Shown: in pieces, positions 17,167 through 26,658 of the stretch
Position numbering within the stretch: the stretch's first letter is position 1
Layout of the letters: every line of letters begins with the position of its first letter
Assembly: GCF_013371215.1 (NCBI RefSeq)
Contig: NZ_JABWMH010000003.1
Coordinates: 186,001 to 250,000 of the forward strand
Direction of reading: 5' to 3'
DNA from: Parasphingorhabdus flavimaris
Lineage (GTDB): Bacteria > Pseudomonadota > Alphaproteobacteria > Sphingomonadales > Sphingomonadaceae
DNA length: 64,000 nucleotides
Program-made: the position numbers and the translations under genes
The notes under the pieces: model-generated
Told to the model about the DNA's origin: nothing
Seen by the model: the letters and a program-made list of their open reading frames with translations, nothing else
Database searches by the model: none

Positions 17167-18216
17167 GTGGGAATGAGGCCGCGAATCGCGATTGATGCGA
17201 TGGGCGGAGATGAAGGCGCGCGCGTGATGGTCGCAGGCGCAGCTCTCGCGCGTCACCGTCATGCCGGCTTTCAGTTTCTTTTCGTCGGTGATGAAGCGCA
17301 GATCAGAGAAGCGCTCAAGGATCATCCCAATCTCAGCGCGGCATCCGACATATTGCATGCGCCGGACGTGGTGTCCGGTGATGACAAGCCCGGGCAAGCG
17401 CTGCGCGGTTCCAAAACCACATCGATGGGCATGGCTGTCAATGCCGTGAAGACCGGCGAAGTCAGCGCAGCTGTGAGCGCCGGTAATACCGGTGCGCTCA
17501 TGGCCATTGCCAAATTGGCGCTGCGCACGATGCCGGGTATCGACCGCCCCGCACTGTCAGCACTGCTCCCGACGATGAAAGAAACCGATGTCGTAATGCT
17601 CGACCTCGGTGCAAACACCGAATGCAACAGCCGGAATCTGGTGCAGTTCGCGGTCATGGGTGCGGCCTACAGCCGGATCATGCACGGTTTTGACCGGCCC
17701 AGAGTGAAGCTGCTGAATATCGGGACCGAAGAAGCCAAAGGTACCGGCACGATCCAGGAAGCCGCCGCAACGCTGAAAGGCGCTGGCGGTCTGCATATGG
17801 ATTTTCTCGGGTTTACCGAAGCCGACAAAATATCGACCGGCGAGGTCGATGTGATCGTGACCGACGGTTTCTCGGGCAATGTAGCGCTGAAGGCGCTTGA
17901 AGGAACTGCGCGCTTTGTCACCGACCTGCTGAAGCGGAGTTTTCTGAGTAGCCTGCGTTCGAAGATCGGATTTCTGATATCGCGACCAGCCACCGAAATG
18001 CTGCGCGACCAGCTCGATCCCAATAATCATAATGGCGCGGTGTTTCTGGGGCTGAATGGTGTGGTCGTAAAAAGTCACGGTAGCGCTGATGCAAAAGGCG
18101 TCGCCAATGCTGTCGAAGTCGCCGCTCGGCTGGTGGAGGACAGTATCCTGGAACGTATCAGCGAAGATCTGAAAAAAATCAGCGAAACGTCTCCGGTTGC
18201 CGAGGTGGCGAAATGA
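17167..18216 (+). CDS. plsX: Phosphate acyltransferase PlsX
   Basis: Converts acyl-ACP and phosphate to acyl-phosphate, the first acyl donor for phospholipid synthesis, in a peripheral membrane complex. The 349-residue protein has the family start [23 protein letters not shown] and [10 protein letters not shown]. The GTG at 17167 is preferred because AAGGGGA lies about nine bases upstream; the ATG at 17173 is the alternative. Its stop overlaps the fabH start (ATGA at 18213). Confidence 0.96.
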   Translation: MGMRPRIAIDAMGGDEGARVMVAGAALARHRHAGFQFLFVGDEAQIREALKDHPNLSAASDILHAPDVVSGDDKPGQALRGSKTTSMGMAVNAVKTGEVSAAVSAGNTGALMAIAKLALRTMPGIDRPALSALLPTMKETDVVMLDLGANTECNSRNLVQFAVMGAAYSRIMHGFDRPRVKLLNIGTEEAKGTGTIQEAAATLKGAGGLHMDFLGFTEADKISTGEVDVIVTDGFSGNVALKALEGTARFVTDLLKRSFLSSLRSKIGFLISRPATEMLRDQLDPNNHNGAVFLGLNGVVVKSHGSADAKGVANAVEVAARLVEDSILERISEDLKKISETSPVAEVAK

Positions 18217-19184
18217 GCGTTACTGCTGCCAAGCGTGCGGTGATCAAGGGGACCGGTTCTGCTTTGCCGCGCACCCGGGTCTCCAACGCCGATCTCGCGC
18301 AGCGGGTGGATACAACAGATGAATGGATTGTCGAGCGAACCGGCATCCGGTTCCGGCATATTGCCGAAGATGACGAGACCACATCGACTCTTGCGATCGA
18401 AGCCGCCAAAAAAGCCATGCAGGCAGCGGGTTTCAACAGTGCTGACATCGATCTGATCATCGTCGCGACTGCGACACCAGACCAGACATTCCCGGCGACG
18501 GCTACCATCGTTCAGGATGCGCTCGGCTGCAATGGCTGCGTTGCATTTGACGTTGCTGCAGTTTGTTCGGGCTTTCTTTACGCGCTTTCGGTTGCGGAAA
18601 GCATGATCCGGGCGGGTAGCGCGACAAATGCGCTGGTGATTGGCGCGGAAACTTTCAGCCGTATCCTCGACTGGGAAGATCGCGGCACCTGTGTGCTGTT
18701 TGGCGATGGTGCCGGCGCGATCGTGCTTTCGGCGGAACATGGCGAAAGCGGCGTTCTGGCGACGCGTTTGCATGCTGACGGCGCCCATAACCAGCTGCTC
18801 TATGTCGACGGCGGAGCCGGAACCACCGGAACGGTTGGAAAACTGCGCATGAAAGGCCGCGAGGTGTTTCGTCATGCTGTCGTCAACCTGTCTGCGGTCT
18901 TGAATGAAGTACTCGAAGAATCGGGCCAGTCGATCGGAGATGTCGACTGGGTGGTGCCGCATCAGGCCAACGCCCGCATATTGGACGCTACTGCCAAAAA
19001 GCTGAACCTGGCACCGGAGAAGGTGATCAAGACCGTCGATATTCACGCCAATACATCGGCAGCATCGGTGCCATTGGCTCTGGATACTGCGGTGCGCGAT
19101 GGTCGTATCAAGGTCGGCGATTTGCTCGTTCTGGAGGCTATGGGCGGCGGATTTACGTGGGGCGCCTCGGTCATCCGATATTGA
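18213..19184 (+). CDS. fabH: 3-oxoacyl-ACP synthase III
   Basis: Condenses acetyl-CoA with malonyl-ACP to start fatty-acid synthesis. The 323-residue protein has the KAS III triad: C118 in VCSGF, H250 in PHQAN and N280 in HANTSA, plus the C-terminal GGGFTWGA. It is the third gene of rpmF-plsX-fabH. The next gene, an AraC-type regulator, starts about 110 bases downstream, in place of the ihfA gene often found after fabH in alphaproteobacteria. Confidence 0.96.
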   Translation: MSVTAAKRAVIKGTGSALPRTRVSNADLAQRVDTTDEWIVERTGIRFRHIAEDDETTSTLAIEAAKKAMQAAGFNSADIDLIIVATATPDQTFPATATIVQDALGCNGCVAFDVAAVCSGFLYALSVAESMIRAGSATNALVIGAETFSRILDWEDRGTCVLFGDGAGAIVLSAEHGESGVLATRLHADGAHNQLLYVDGGAGTTGTVGKLRMKGREVFRHAVVNLSAVLNEVLEESGQSIGDVDWVVPHQANARILDATAKKLNLAPEKVIKTVDIHANTSAASVPLALDTAVRDGRIKVGDLLVLEAMGGGFTWGASVIRY

Positions 19185-19296
19185 AGATATTTTCTTCATG
19201 CGCAGATTGGTGCAGGGGCGGCGTGTTCGTCGACAATTTTACATCTTTATCGAAAGCCTGTTGAGATAGACGAGGATTGGCCTTTAGCTTGGCCGC

Positions 19297-20337
19297 ATGG
19301 CATATCCGATATCCACAAGTTTGACGATTTCCGCCCAGTTTCTCTATCGCGCCTACCTGAGCTGCCACGCGCTTCAGGCCCGCAAGCCCCAGCTGTTGGA
19401 TGCGCTGCAATGTTCCGAGCCGGAATTACGCGACCCCGGCTTCCAGTTGGGCGATGACGCTATTGCCAGCCTGTGTGCGGCGACAAGAGACGAACTCAAT
19501 CGTACGGATATTCATTCTGCCATCGGCAAGAACATGGTGCCGCGCTGCTTTTCCGACCTTGGCTTTGCCGCTCATTTCCAACCCAGTTTCGGCGAAGCGC
19601 TGCTCCAGCTCGTCGAAGAGCAGGGGCTGGGTGGCGAGAAGCCGACGGTAAAGCTCTTGTCCTTGTCCTCGGACGACCGGCTGGTGTGGAATCATGACCG
19701 GCCCGTTTCGCCGGATCTCATCCACATTGTCTTTTCGCTTATCTATCACAGCGGCGAAGTGCTGTCCGACGGGCGCTTCCGTACGGTGAAGGCGGTGCAT
19801 TTCGCCCACCCGAGGCCCGATGGTTTCAGGTGCCTACCGGAAAGAAACTTACGGGACGATCCGGTTCCCTGCTATTTCAACAGGCCTTCCAACTATCTCG
19901 AATATCATCCGATGGCGATGGCAAGGCCGATGCCGCAACATAATCCGGAGATAATTTCAGCCACGGGACGCCAGAGGGCGATTTTTGCGCGAGGCCGATT
20001 CGAGCGCGAAAATATCGCGAAGCTGACCTATGAATATCTACTGCATCTGCTGGACAAATCCGGTCTCAGTCTCGACGCGGCAGCGATGACATTCGGAATG
20101 GCAGAGCGTACCCTGCGGCGTAAACTGGTTGCGGAGGGTCTGTCCTATCGCCAGCTGCTCGAGCAGGTCCGGCGGGATACGTGCAACCTCTATTTTCTCG
20201 AGGGAACCCGCAACCTCTCTGAAATAGCCGCAAAGCTGGGTTACAGCGAGCTAAGCGCTTTCACGCGCGCCTATACAAGCTGGTATGGCCACCCGCCCAG
20301 CCAGGACGCCTGCGCGTCAACGGCGCTGGCTGCCTGA
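19297..20337 (+). CDS. AraC family transcriptional regulator
   Basis: A 346-residue protein with an N-terminal ligand-binding region (Arabinose_bd-like) and a C-terminal double helix-turn-helix from about residue 245 (LSLDAAAMTFGMAERTLRRKL, ISEIAAKLGYSELSAFTRAYTSWYGHPPS). The HTH end is typical. The effector and target genes are unknown. It lies between fabH and a tRNA. The ATG at 19297 has a weak Shine-Dalgarno; start uncertain. Confidence 0.85.
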   Translation: MAYPISTSLTISAQFLYRAYLSCHALQARKPQLLDALQCSEPELRDPGFQLGDDAIASLCAATRDELNRTDIHSAIGKNMVPRCFSDLGFAAHFQPSFGEALLQLVEEQGLGGEKPTVKLLSLSSDDRLVWNHDRPVSPDLIHIVFSLIYHSGEVLSDGRFRTVKAVHFAHPRPDGFRCLPERNLRDDPVPCYFNRPSNYLEYHPMAMARPMPQHNPEIISATGRQRAIFARGRFERENIAKLTYEYLLHLLDKSGLSLDAAAMTFGMAERTLRRKLVAEGLSYRQLLEQVRRDTCNLYFLEGTRNLSEIAAKLGYSELSAFTRAYTSWYGHPPSQDACASTALAA

Positions 20338-20356
20338 AAATATGAATATCGGGAAA

Positions 20357-20431
20357 TGGTGGGCGTAGAGAGAGTTGAACTCCCGACCCCTTCGATGTCA
20401 ACGAAGTGCTCTACCACTGAGCTATACGCCC
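20357..20431 (-). tRNA. tRNA-Val (GAC)
   Basis: Minus-strand cloverleaf: acceptor arm GGGCGTA with TACGCCC, D-arm GCTCAGTGGTAGAGC, anticodon arm CTTCG-TTGACAT-CGAAG with anticodon GAC in the loop, and a T-arm containing GTTCAACTC. The CCA end is encoded (complement of 20357-20359). Confidence 0.95.
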
Positions 20432-20474
20432 ACGCTGGAGGCCGTCTAGCCAGCCGCTTCGACTGGCGCAAGGC

Positions 20475-20852
20475 CTAATTCAAGTCGCTGATACTGTCCG
20501 GTTCAAACAAGCGGTCAACCTCCAGAACCAGATCCCGCAAATGGAAGGGTTTCGACAAAATCTTGGCCTTTGGAACCGACTGTCCGGCGCGCAATGTTAC
20601 GCCGGAAAATCCGGTAATGAACATGACCTGGGTGTCCGGGCAGACCGAAGCGCAATGTTGTGCAAGCTCGATCCCGTCCATTTCCGGCATGACGATGTCG
20701 GTCAGAAGCAGATCAAACCGTTCCGATTCGAGCAATGGCACCGCAGCAGTTCCGCGATCCACCGCCACGACTTCGTAGTTGGCTTTCTCGAGTGCCCGTG
20801 TAAGATGTTCACGCATTGCTTGTTCATCTTCCGCGAGGAGAATTCTGATCAT
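20475..20852 (-). CDS. cpdR: CpdR-like single-domain response regulator
   Basis: A 125-residue receiver domain only: acidic pocket ILLAEDEQ, phosphoacceptor in LLLTDIVMPEMDG, threonine/glycine FITGF and lysine SKPFHLRDLV. The FITGF and SKPFHLRDL motifs match the CpdR family of Caulobacter, which controls proteolysis by ClpXP during the cell cycle via the CckA-ChpT phosphorelay. Role by family. The ATG at 20852 has GGAAGG upstream. Divergent from the N-formylglutamate amidohydrolase, a usual alphaproteobacterial pairing. Confidence 0.88.
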   Translation of the reverse strand: MIRILLAEDEQAMREHLTRALEKANYEVVAVDRGTAAVPLLESERFDLLLTDIVMPEMDGIELAQHCASVCPDTQVMFITGFSGVTLRAGQSVPKAKILSKPFHLRDLVLEVDRLFEPDSISDLN

Positions 20853-20990
20853 ATTGTCGCGCCTTCCAGAATATGTCTGATTTCAGACCGGCCATTATGC
20901 CGAGACCGCTGTATAAGTGCAAATCGGTTAATTTTTTCTGGGAATGGATGATATTTTCAAAGGAATATGCAGGTTTTTTGGAGCATGAAC

Positions 20991-21878
20991 ATGCCTAACG
21001 CCGGTTCCAGCGGACATTCGAGCGAAGTTTCCACTTATTCTCTTGCCAATGTCGACATGTTGAAATTCCCGGTGCTGGTCAGCGTGCCCCATGCCGGGCG
21101 GGATTATCCGTCCCGGCTCATCGACAACCTGAATGTTCCGGCGTCCCATTTGCTCCGGTTGGAAGATCGCTACGTCGATCGTCTGGCGGCGTCAGCCGCG
21201 GCAGCCGGCTTTCCGCTGATCGTTGCGCGAAAGCCAAGGGCATGGCTGGATCTCAATCGCAGTCCCGCCGAAATTGACCCGGAAATGGTCGCCGGGATGG
21301 ATCCCTCGCAGACATCCCATATCAGCCGAAAGGTAAGGGGAGGTCTGGGTATATTGCCGCGTCGTCTGCACGGTGCGGGAAATCTTTGGCGGGAGAAATG
21401 GCCGCATCGGCATGTCATGGATCGCATCGAACAGGACCATGAACCCTATCATGTCAAGATCGCGCATATTCTCGCCCAGATACAGTCCGTCTTTGGAGGC
21501 GCGCTGCTCCTGGACCTGCACAGCATGCCGTCGGTATTTGATCAGGATCGTCGCCAGATCGGCTTTGTCATCGGCGATCGCTTCGGGCGCAGCTGTGATT
21601 CTCGCTATGCGGAACTGGCAGCGGTGCATTTCCGCCGGGGCGGTTATCACGTCCAGACCAATCACCCCTATTCCGGGGGCTATATTCTGGAACGTCACGG
21701 CAAGCCTGCGCGAAACGTTCACGCCTTGCAGCTCGAAGTCGACCGAGCATTATATCTTGACGAAAGCCTGCGCGAGCCGACGGACGCAGCCGGTCCTATT
21801 TCGGAATTGATCCGGAATTGCTGTGTGATGTTAGCTGACCAGCTATCGGGTCGTTTCCAGCTTGAGGCAGCGGAGTGA
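20991..21878 (+). CDS. N-formylglutamate amidohydrolase family protein
   Basis: A 295-residue hydrolase family related to HutG. Motifs VSVPHAGRDYP near residue 30, LLDLHSMPSV and TNHPYSGGYILERHG are visible. The ATG at 20991 is chosen because GGAG sits seven bases before it; earlier in-frame ATG codons at 20967 and 20985 have poorer spacing. Family members hydrolyse N-formyl-glutamate, but with cpdR beside it and no hut genes near, the substrate is uncertain. Confidence 0.82.
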   Translation: MPNAGSSGHSSEVSTYSLANVDMLKFPVLVSVPHAGRDYPSRLIDNLNVPASHLLRLEDRYVDRLAASAAAAGFPLIVARKPRAWLDLNRSPAEIDPEMVAGMDPSQTSHISRKVRGGLGILPRRLHGAGNLWREKWPHRHVMDRIEQDHEPYHVKIAHILAQIQSVFGGALLLDLHSMPSVFDQDRRQIGFVIGDRFGRSCDSRYAELAAVHFRRGGYHVQTNHPYSGGYILERHGKPARNVHALQLEVDRALYLDESLREPTDAAGPISELIRNCCVMLADQLSGRFQLEAAE

Positions 21879-21890
21879 GGGTTTCCCAAT

Positions 21891-21921
21891 AAAAAACCAC
21901 CTCGCCGGATCGGCGAGGTGG
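21891..21921 (-). terminator. Rho-independent terminator, minus strand
   Basis: Stem CCACCTCGCC / GGCGAGGTGG with loop near 21907-21911; the AAAAAA at 21891-21896 becomes a T-run on the minus strand. It probably ends the SapC transcript, which stops about 185 bases away at 22107. A minus-strand leader of unknown content lies between. Confidence 0.75.
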
Positions 21922-22106
21922 CCAAGGTTCAGGGAGGTGGCATTTCAAGGAAATGCCTGTATGGATCCGATCGGGGGATGCGGACCCGTACAACCATAAT
22001 GTGGGTGCAACAGCAACCAGTTGCAAGACCCTTTTGCCGGAAAATTATTCTTTTCCATCCGGTCCGATTCAACCGGACCGGATAGATTGATAGGTCCGTG
22101 AACCGG

Positions 22107-22892
22107 TCAGACTTGAACCGAAGGCGCTTCGGTCACTTGTGGCATTTTGCCAGCGCCGACCTGGCGCGCGAAAACTTCGCGCATCAGCTGGAGCGAAAAG
22201 AGATGGGCGTAGATCAACGGCAACATGCCATTCTGGTTGATCTTGCGGAGTTCATCACCGCGCAGCTCGCGCAATTTCTCTTCATCGACCATTTTGAAAC
22301 CGCGATATACGAACGGCTTTTCGACTCCGGTCTGCTGGATCGAGACTTCACCATCCATCAGCAAACCCAGCTTTTCCAGTTCCTGGACAAACTGTCCGGT
22401 CCGTTGGCCCGCCTGTTCGAACTGCTCGCAAAAATTCAAGATATTCTTTGTGGTCTCGCTTGGCTGATCCTTGTCAAAAAGTGCGTCGCCTTCTTTGTAA
22501 TCACCGATGGCATCCGTTGTCGGGTCGAAGCAGAGCGACAATTCGTCAGCATCCGGCCGCAATTTGGCGAGCATGAATGGATAGCGGCGAACATAGGCGG
22601 GGACATAGGCTGGCTCGCTGAAACGGCCTTCGTCGTCCATGAAAGTGTTCACACCTTCGTTCAGGCCCATGAGGATCAGCGGGACACTATTTTCTCCAAC
22701 CGAGAATACGATCGGATAATTGCGCGCTGCATTGATAAATTCGTCACAGGTGATCGGAATGGCATGCTGCGACTGCATGAAGGATGCGTTGTCGAGCCCT
22801 TTGACTTTCCATTTCGCATGCTCATTGGAATTGAGCGGAACGAGATCCTTGTAGAACATTGGTAGGGCTTGTGCTTGCGGCGTGCTCGCCAT
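22107..22892 (-). CDS. SapC family protein
   Basis: A 261-residue SapC-family protein: YKDLVPLNSNEHAKW near the start, FINAARNYPIVFS near residue 55 and PFMLAKL in the middle. Family members are common in alphaproteobacteria and linked by annotation to antimicrobial-peptide resistance or surface/S-layer functions, but no biochemical role is firm. The ATG at 22892 has GGAGAAAC upstream. Possibly in one transcript with the oxidase upstream (51-base gap). Confidence 0.85.
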   Translation of the reverse strand: MASTPQAQALPMFYKDLVPLNSNEHAKWKVKGLDNASFMQSQHAIPITCDEFINAARNYPIVFSVGENSVPLILMGLNEGVNTFMDDEGRFSEPAYVPAYVRRYPFMLAKLRPDADELSLCFDPTTDAIGDYKEGDALFDKDQPSETTKNILNFCEQFEQAGQRTGQFVQELEKLGLLMDGEVSIQQTGVEKPFVYRGFKMVDEEKLRELRGDELRKINQNGMLPLIYAHLFSLQLMREVFARQVGAGKMPQVTEAPSVQV

Positions 22893-22943
22893 GTTTGTTT
22901 CTCCGAAAAAATGACTGTTGAGACCGAATTAGTTGACTTGGCT

Positions 22944-24392
22944 TTAAGAGCCTGAATGGCCAGACGCAAGGGGAACGAGTTTGCCCGGGTTCATAATGTT
23001 CTTGGGATCGATTGCCGTTTTTATTGCGCGCATCATGGCGAGTCGTCCCGGCGACGACAATCGCTCCAGTTCCGCGCGTTTATTTTGTCCGATCCCGTGT
23101 TCCGCCGATATCGAACCACCGGCTGCGATCACGAGATCATGAACCAGCGGCGTAATCCGATTTCCATAATCTCGCATCCATTCCAATGGTTGCACGCCGG
23201 GTGGTGCCTTCACGTGAAGGTGGACGTTGCCATCGCCCATATGTCCGAATGCGGCGACTTTGGTACCGGGAAATTTCGCTTCGATAACCGGAGATGCCTC
23301 GTTGATGAACCGTGCCATTTTCGGAACCGGAACGCTGATATCATGTTGCAGGGCGGGGCCGCCGGCGCGTTCTGCTTCTGAAATGGAATCCCGGATTTTC
23401 CAGAAATCCTCCGCCTGCTGTTCGCTGGCCGCAAGCGTTGCGTCTTCGATCAGGCCAAGCTCCAGCGCTTCGGCAAGAAGGGCTTCTGCCACCGTTCGCG
23501 GATCTTGCGCATCTGCCTGGTCGCGCACGAGTTCGACAAGAATATTCCAGCGATGCGCGCCAGTCAGCGGCGGACGGGTTCCGGGAATGTGGCGCAGTAC
23601 CGAATCCAGGCAGGTCTCGGGGATGATTTCAAAGCCTTCCAGCGATTGCGGTGTCCGGCGGTTGAGAAACTGAAAGAGGCGATAGGCCGCATCGGTGCTG
23701 TCAACTGCGATCCAGGCAACGCAGCGGTCGATCAGCGCGGGCACTGTCCTCAGCGTCGCGGCGGTGACAACACCCAAAGTGCCCTCGCCGCCAATGAGCA
23801 ATTGTTTCAGGTCATAGCCGCGATTGTCCTTTTTCAGAGCAGCAAGGCCTTCGAGAATCGTGCCGTCGGGCAGCACCGCTTCGATGCCGGCGACCAGCGC
23901 CCGCATCGTTCCGTGGCGGAGCACCTGGGTGCCGCCCGCATTGGTGGAAATCAGTCCGCCGACCGTGGCAGAGCCTTTGCCTCCGAGCGTGAGCGGAAAT
24001 CGCTGTCCTTCATCTGCCAGGGCTTCGTGCAAATTTTGAAGGATCACGCCGGCCTCGCACAGGACCAGCTGGTCTCCCGATTCTATCGCCCGAATCCGGT
24101 TCATGCGGCGAAGAGACAGGAGAATCGATTGCCCGCTGTCGTCAGGAGTTGCGCCACCGACCATGCCGCTATTGCCGCCCTGCGGAACGATCGCGACGCT
24201 ATTTTCATTCGCGATTTTGAGTATCTCTGCTGTTTCTTGCGTGCTGCCCGGCGAAATCATCGCTGCAGCGGCGCCGGTGTAACGGCCGCGCCAGTCGGTG
24301 AGCCAGGGAGACATGTCGTCTGCAGCGCTGGTAAAACCCTTGGCGCCCACAACCGACTGCATCTGTTCCTGCCAATTCACCGTTTTCGGCAT
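22944..24392 (-). CDS. FAD-binding oxidase (D-2-hydroxyacid dehydrogenase/GlcD type)
   Basis: A 482-residue flavoenzyme of the PCMH/vanillyl-alcohol oxidase fold: FAD-binding part with PQGGNSGMVGGATPD (about 70-85) and LGGKGSATVGGLISTNAGG, and the C-terminal domain with GHMGDGNVHLHV and the histidine-bearing ISAEHGIGQNKR. Resembles D-lactate/D-2-hydroxyglutarate dehydrogenases. Substrate not determinable. The ATG is at 24392. No partner Fe-S subunit (GlcF) is visible nearby. Confidence 0.9.
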   Translation of the reverse strand: MPKTVNWQEQMQSVVGAKGFTSAADDMSPWLTDWRGRYTGAAAAMISPGSTQETAEILKIANENSVAIVPQGGNSGMVGGATPDDSGQSILLSLRRMNRIRAIESGDQLVLCEAGVILQNLHEALADEGQRFPLTLGGKGSATVGGLISTNAGGTQVLRHGTMRALVAGIEAVLPDGTILEGLAALKKDNRGYDLKQLLIGGEGTLGVVTAATLRTVPALIDRCVAWIAVDSTDAAYRLFQFLNRRTPQSLEGFEIIPETCLDSVLRHIPGTRPPLTGAHRWNILVELVRDQADAQDPRTVAEALLAEALELGLIEDATLAASEQQAEDFWKIRDSISEAERAGGPALQHDISVPVPKMARFINEASPVIEAKFPGTKVAAFGHMGDGNVHLHVKAPPGVQPLEWMRDYGNRITPLVHDLVIAAGGSISAEHGIGQNKRAELERLSSPGRLAMMRAIKTAIDPKNIMNPGKLVPLASGHSGS

Positions 24393-24570
24393 GCCGTTGC
24401 TCCTCGCGTGTCAGGGCCAATCTCTTCTCGTCCTGCATCCGATCCTGATTTTACCGGGAAGCCGGGACGGTCAGGTTGCCGCAGGAAGAGGATGATTGGC
24501 AATTTGTCAGTTCATGCAATATTCAATCGTCACTGGTATAGCAAAGCCAACGGTTAATTAAGGGATTTTG

Positions 24571-25071
24571 GTGAGCTTCTCACTTATAGCGATATTGCTG
24601 CTCTCCGTGCCGGAAACGCGCGGTATTCAGCCGGTGGATGACTCATCTGCCGAAGCGGGCAGGACCTTTGTTCCGGCGCGTCCGCCTGCATATGCCCAGG
24701 TCCGAATCGAAAAGCGGGTGATCATCCGGGTGCCGCGTCGTCGTCCGAATCAGGTGTCTCCGAGAGCCGATTTTTCGCGTGAAATTCCGCGACAGAGCTA
24801 TCGGGAAAAGAAAATCGGCAAATGCCTGCCGATGAACAATATTCTGGGCGTGCAGATGTTTTCGGACCAATTTCTCGATCTGGTGACCCAAGACCGCAGA
24901 CGTGTCCGTGCGCAGCTCGAAGAAAATTGCCAGGCGCGCAGTTTCTATTCCGGCTTCTATATGGAGAAATCGGCGGACGGCAAAATGTGCGCGGGGCGCG
25001 ATATATTGCACTCGCGGACCGGAGCCAAATGTGAGATTGAACGATTTAGAGAACTTGTCCCGGAACGCTAG
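24571..25071 (+). CDS. Hypothetical exported protein
   Basis: A 166-residue protein with a hydrophobic N-terminus (FSLIAILLLSV), a basic proline-rich middle and a C-terminal cysteine-containing region (RSFYSGFYMEK, MCAGRDILHSRTGAKC). The GTG at 24571 is preferred because AAGGGA lies five bases upstream; an adjacent TTG (24568) is in frame. Function unknown. Confidence 0.65.
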   Translation: MSFSLIAILLLSVPETRGIQPVDDSSAEAGRTFVPARPPAYAQVRIEKRVIIRVPRRRPNQVSPRADFSREIPRQSYREKKIGKCLPMNNILGVQMFSDQFLDLVTQDRRRVRAQLEENCQARSFYSGFYMEKSADGKMCAGRDILHSRTGAKCEIERFRELVPER

Positions 25072-25141
25072 ATCAAGCGAGAAAACTTGACAAATTCGGG
25101 ATATGCGGTCATTGCCGCGCTTAGTCCAAGAGGCTAAGACA

Positions 25142-25159
25142 GGATGCAAGGTTGCATCC
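25142..25159. repeat. Perfect inverted repeat before the helicase gene
   Basis: GGATGCAAGGTTGCATCC is a perfect inverted repeat about 20 bases before the helicase ATG, followed by TATATTTTTC. It may be a terminator for the upstream gene or a leader hairpin controlling helicase expression. Confidence 0.45.
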
Positions 25160-25179
25160 TATATTTTTCCGGAAACACT

Positions 25180-26613
25180 ATGAAATTTGCCGATCTCGGC
25201 CTGTCTGAAGAACTGCTCAAATCCGTGGCCGAAGCCGGCTATGACGAGCCGACGCCGATTCAGGCCCAAGCCATACCACCTGTATTGATGATGAAAGATA
25301 TCATCGGCATTGCCCAGACCGGCACCGGCAAGACGGCAAGCTTTGTGCTGCCGATGATCGACATTTTGGCGCATGGCCGCTCGCGTGCGCGGATGCCGCG
25401 GTCGCTGATCCTTGAGCCAACCCGCGAACTGGCTGCGCAAGTTGCAGAAAATTTCGAGAAATATGGCAAGAACCACAATCTCAGCATGGCCCTGCTTATC
25501 GGCGGTGTTTCGATGGGCGACCAGATCAAGGCGCTGGAAAAAGGCGTCGACGTATTGATCGCGACTCCGGGCCGGTTGATGGATCTGTTCGATCGCGGAC
25601 GGATATTGATGTCGGGCTGTGAATTGCTGGTCATCGATGAAGCGGACCGGATGCTCGACATGGGCTTTATTCCCGATATCGAATCAATCTGCTCGAAACT
25701 GCCGGCGACCCGCCAGACGATGCTGTTCTCGGCGACCATGCCGCCACCCATCAAGCGGCTGTCGGACCAGTTTCTGAGCAATCCGAAATATATCGAGGTC
25801 TCCCGGCCGGCCACGGCCAATACCTCGATCGATCAATCGCTGATGGAGGTTTCTCCAAAGGCCAAGCGCAAGCTGATCGTCGACATATTGGACCATGAGG
25901 GCGTAGATACCGCGATCATTTTCTGCAATCGGAAGACCGAGGTTCGTGACCTCTGCCAGAGCCTGCGCAAGGACGGTTTTGATGCCGGGCAGATCCACGG
26001 CGACATGGACCAAAGCTCGCGTCTCGCGGAGCTGGACCGGTTCAAGTCCGGTGAAATCAATATTTTGTGCGCGTCCGATGTCGCCGCCCGCGGGCTCGAT
26101 ATCAAGGGCGTCAGCCATGTCATAAACTATGATATTCCATGGCATCCGGATGACTATATTCACCGGATCGGCCGCACCGGCCGTGCTGGTGCCACCGGCG
26201 TTGCGATCACCTTTGTGACCCGCAGCGATGCAGAACACGTCGACAGCATCCAGAAGCTGACCGGCATGACAATTCCGGTCCGTACCGAACGCAAGGGCAG
26301 CAAAGGCGGCAACATGCCGGCCGACAAGGCTCCGGCGAAATCCGCTTCGGACAAGCCTGTCCCTGCGAAATCAAGAGCGCCACGGCGTGATGATGCAGCG
26401 AAGAAACCACGGCAGGATGACCGGCCGAAAAAGGCGGAGCAGGACGATACTCCAAAGCCGTCGCGGCAAGATGACGCGCCCAAGAAGCCGGCGCGCGCTG
26501 CCAGGGTCCGGGACGAAAAACCGAAAGTGGTTCAGAGCGGCAATGACGACGGGGCGGATGATGGCTGGAACGGCCCGATGCCCAGTTTTCTGGACGCCAA
26601 GCTCAACCGCTAG
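25180..26613 (+). CDS. DEAD-box RNA helicase
   Basis: A 477-residue helicase: Q-motif region DEPTPIQAQAIP, motif I AQTGTGKT, Ia PTRELAAQ, II VIDEADRMLDMGF, III SAT, and motifs IV-VI ending in HRIGRTGRAG. RhlE/RhlB-type core. The C-terminal tail (about 390-477) is low-complexity, rich in Lys/Asp/Pro/Arg, with repeated RQDDxPKK units, likely an RNA-binding extension. The ATG at 25180 is the real start; the earlier in-frame ATG at 25144 sits inside the palindrome. Confidence 0.93.
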   Translation: MKFADLGLSEELLKSVAEAGYDEPTPIQAQAIPPVLMMKDIIGIAQTGTGKTASFVLPMIDILAHGRSRARMPRSLILEPTRELAAQVAENFEKYGKNHNLSMALLIGGVSMGDQIKALEKGVDVLIATPGRLMDLFDRGRILMSGCELLVIDEADRMLDMGFIPDIESICSKLPATRQTMLFSATMPPPIKRLSDQFLSNPKYIEVSRPATANTSIDQSLMEVSPKAKRKLIVDILDHEGVDTAIIFCNRKTEVRDLCQSLRKDGFDAGQIHGDMDQSSRLAELDRFKSGEINILCASDVAARGLDIKGVSHVINYDIPWHPDDYIHRIGRTGRAGATGVAITFVTRSDAEHVDSIQKLTGMTIPVRTERKGSKGGNMPADKAPAKSASDKPVPAKSRAPRRDDAAKKPRQDDRPKKAEQDDTPKPSRQDDAPKKPARAARVRDEKPKVVQSGNDDGADDGWNGPMPSFLDAKLNR

Positions 26614-26658
26614 ACAGGTTTCCCGATTCTACGCCAGATCAGTCCGCGATAGCCGCTG

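Noticed and set aside
24487-24559. 21-codon plus-strand frame beginning at an ATG with GGAAGAGG before it
   Set aside because: Short, without conservation evidence or terminator; the next gene starts a few bases later, so the purine-rich stretch may be chance.
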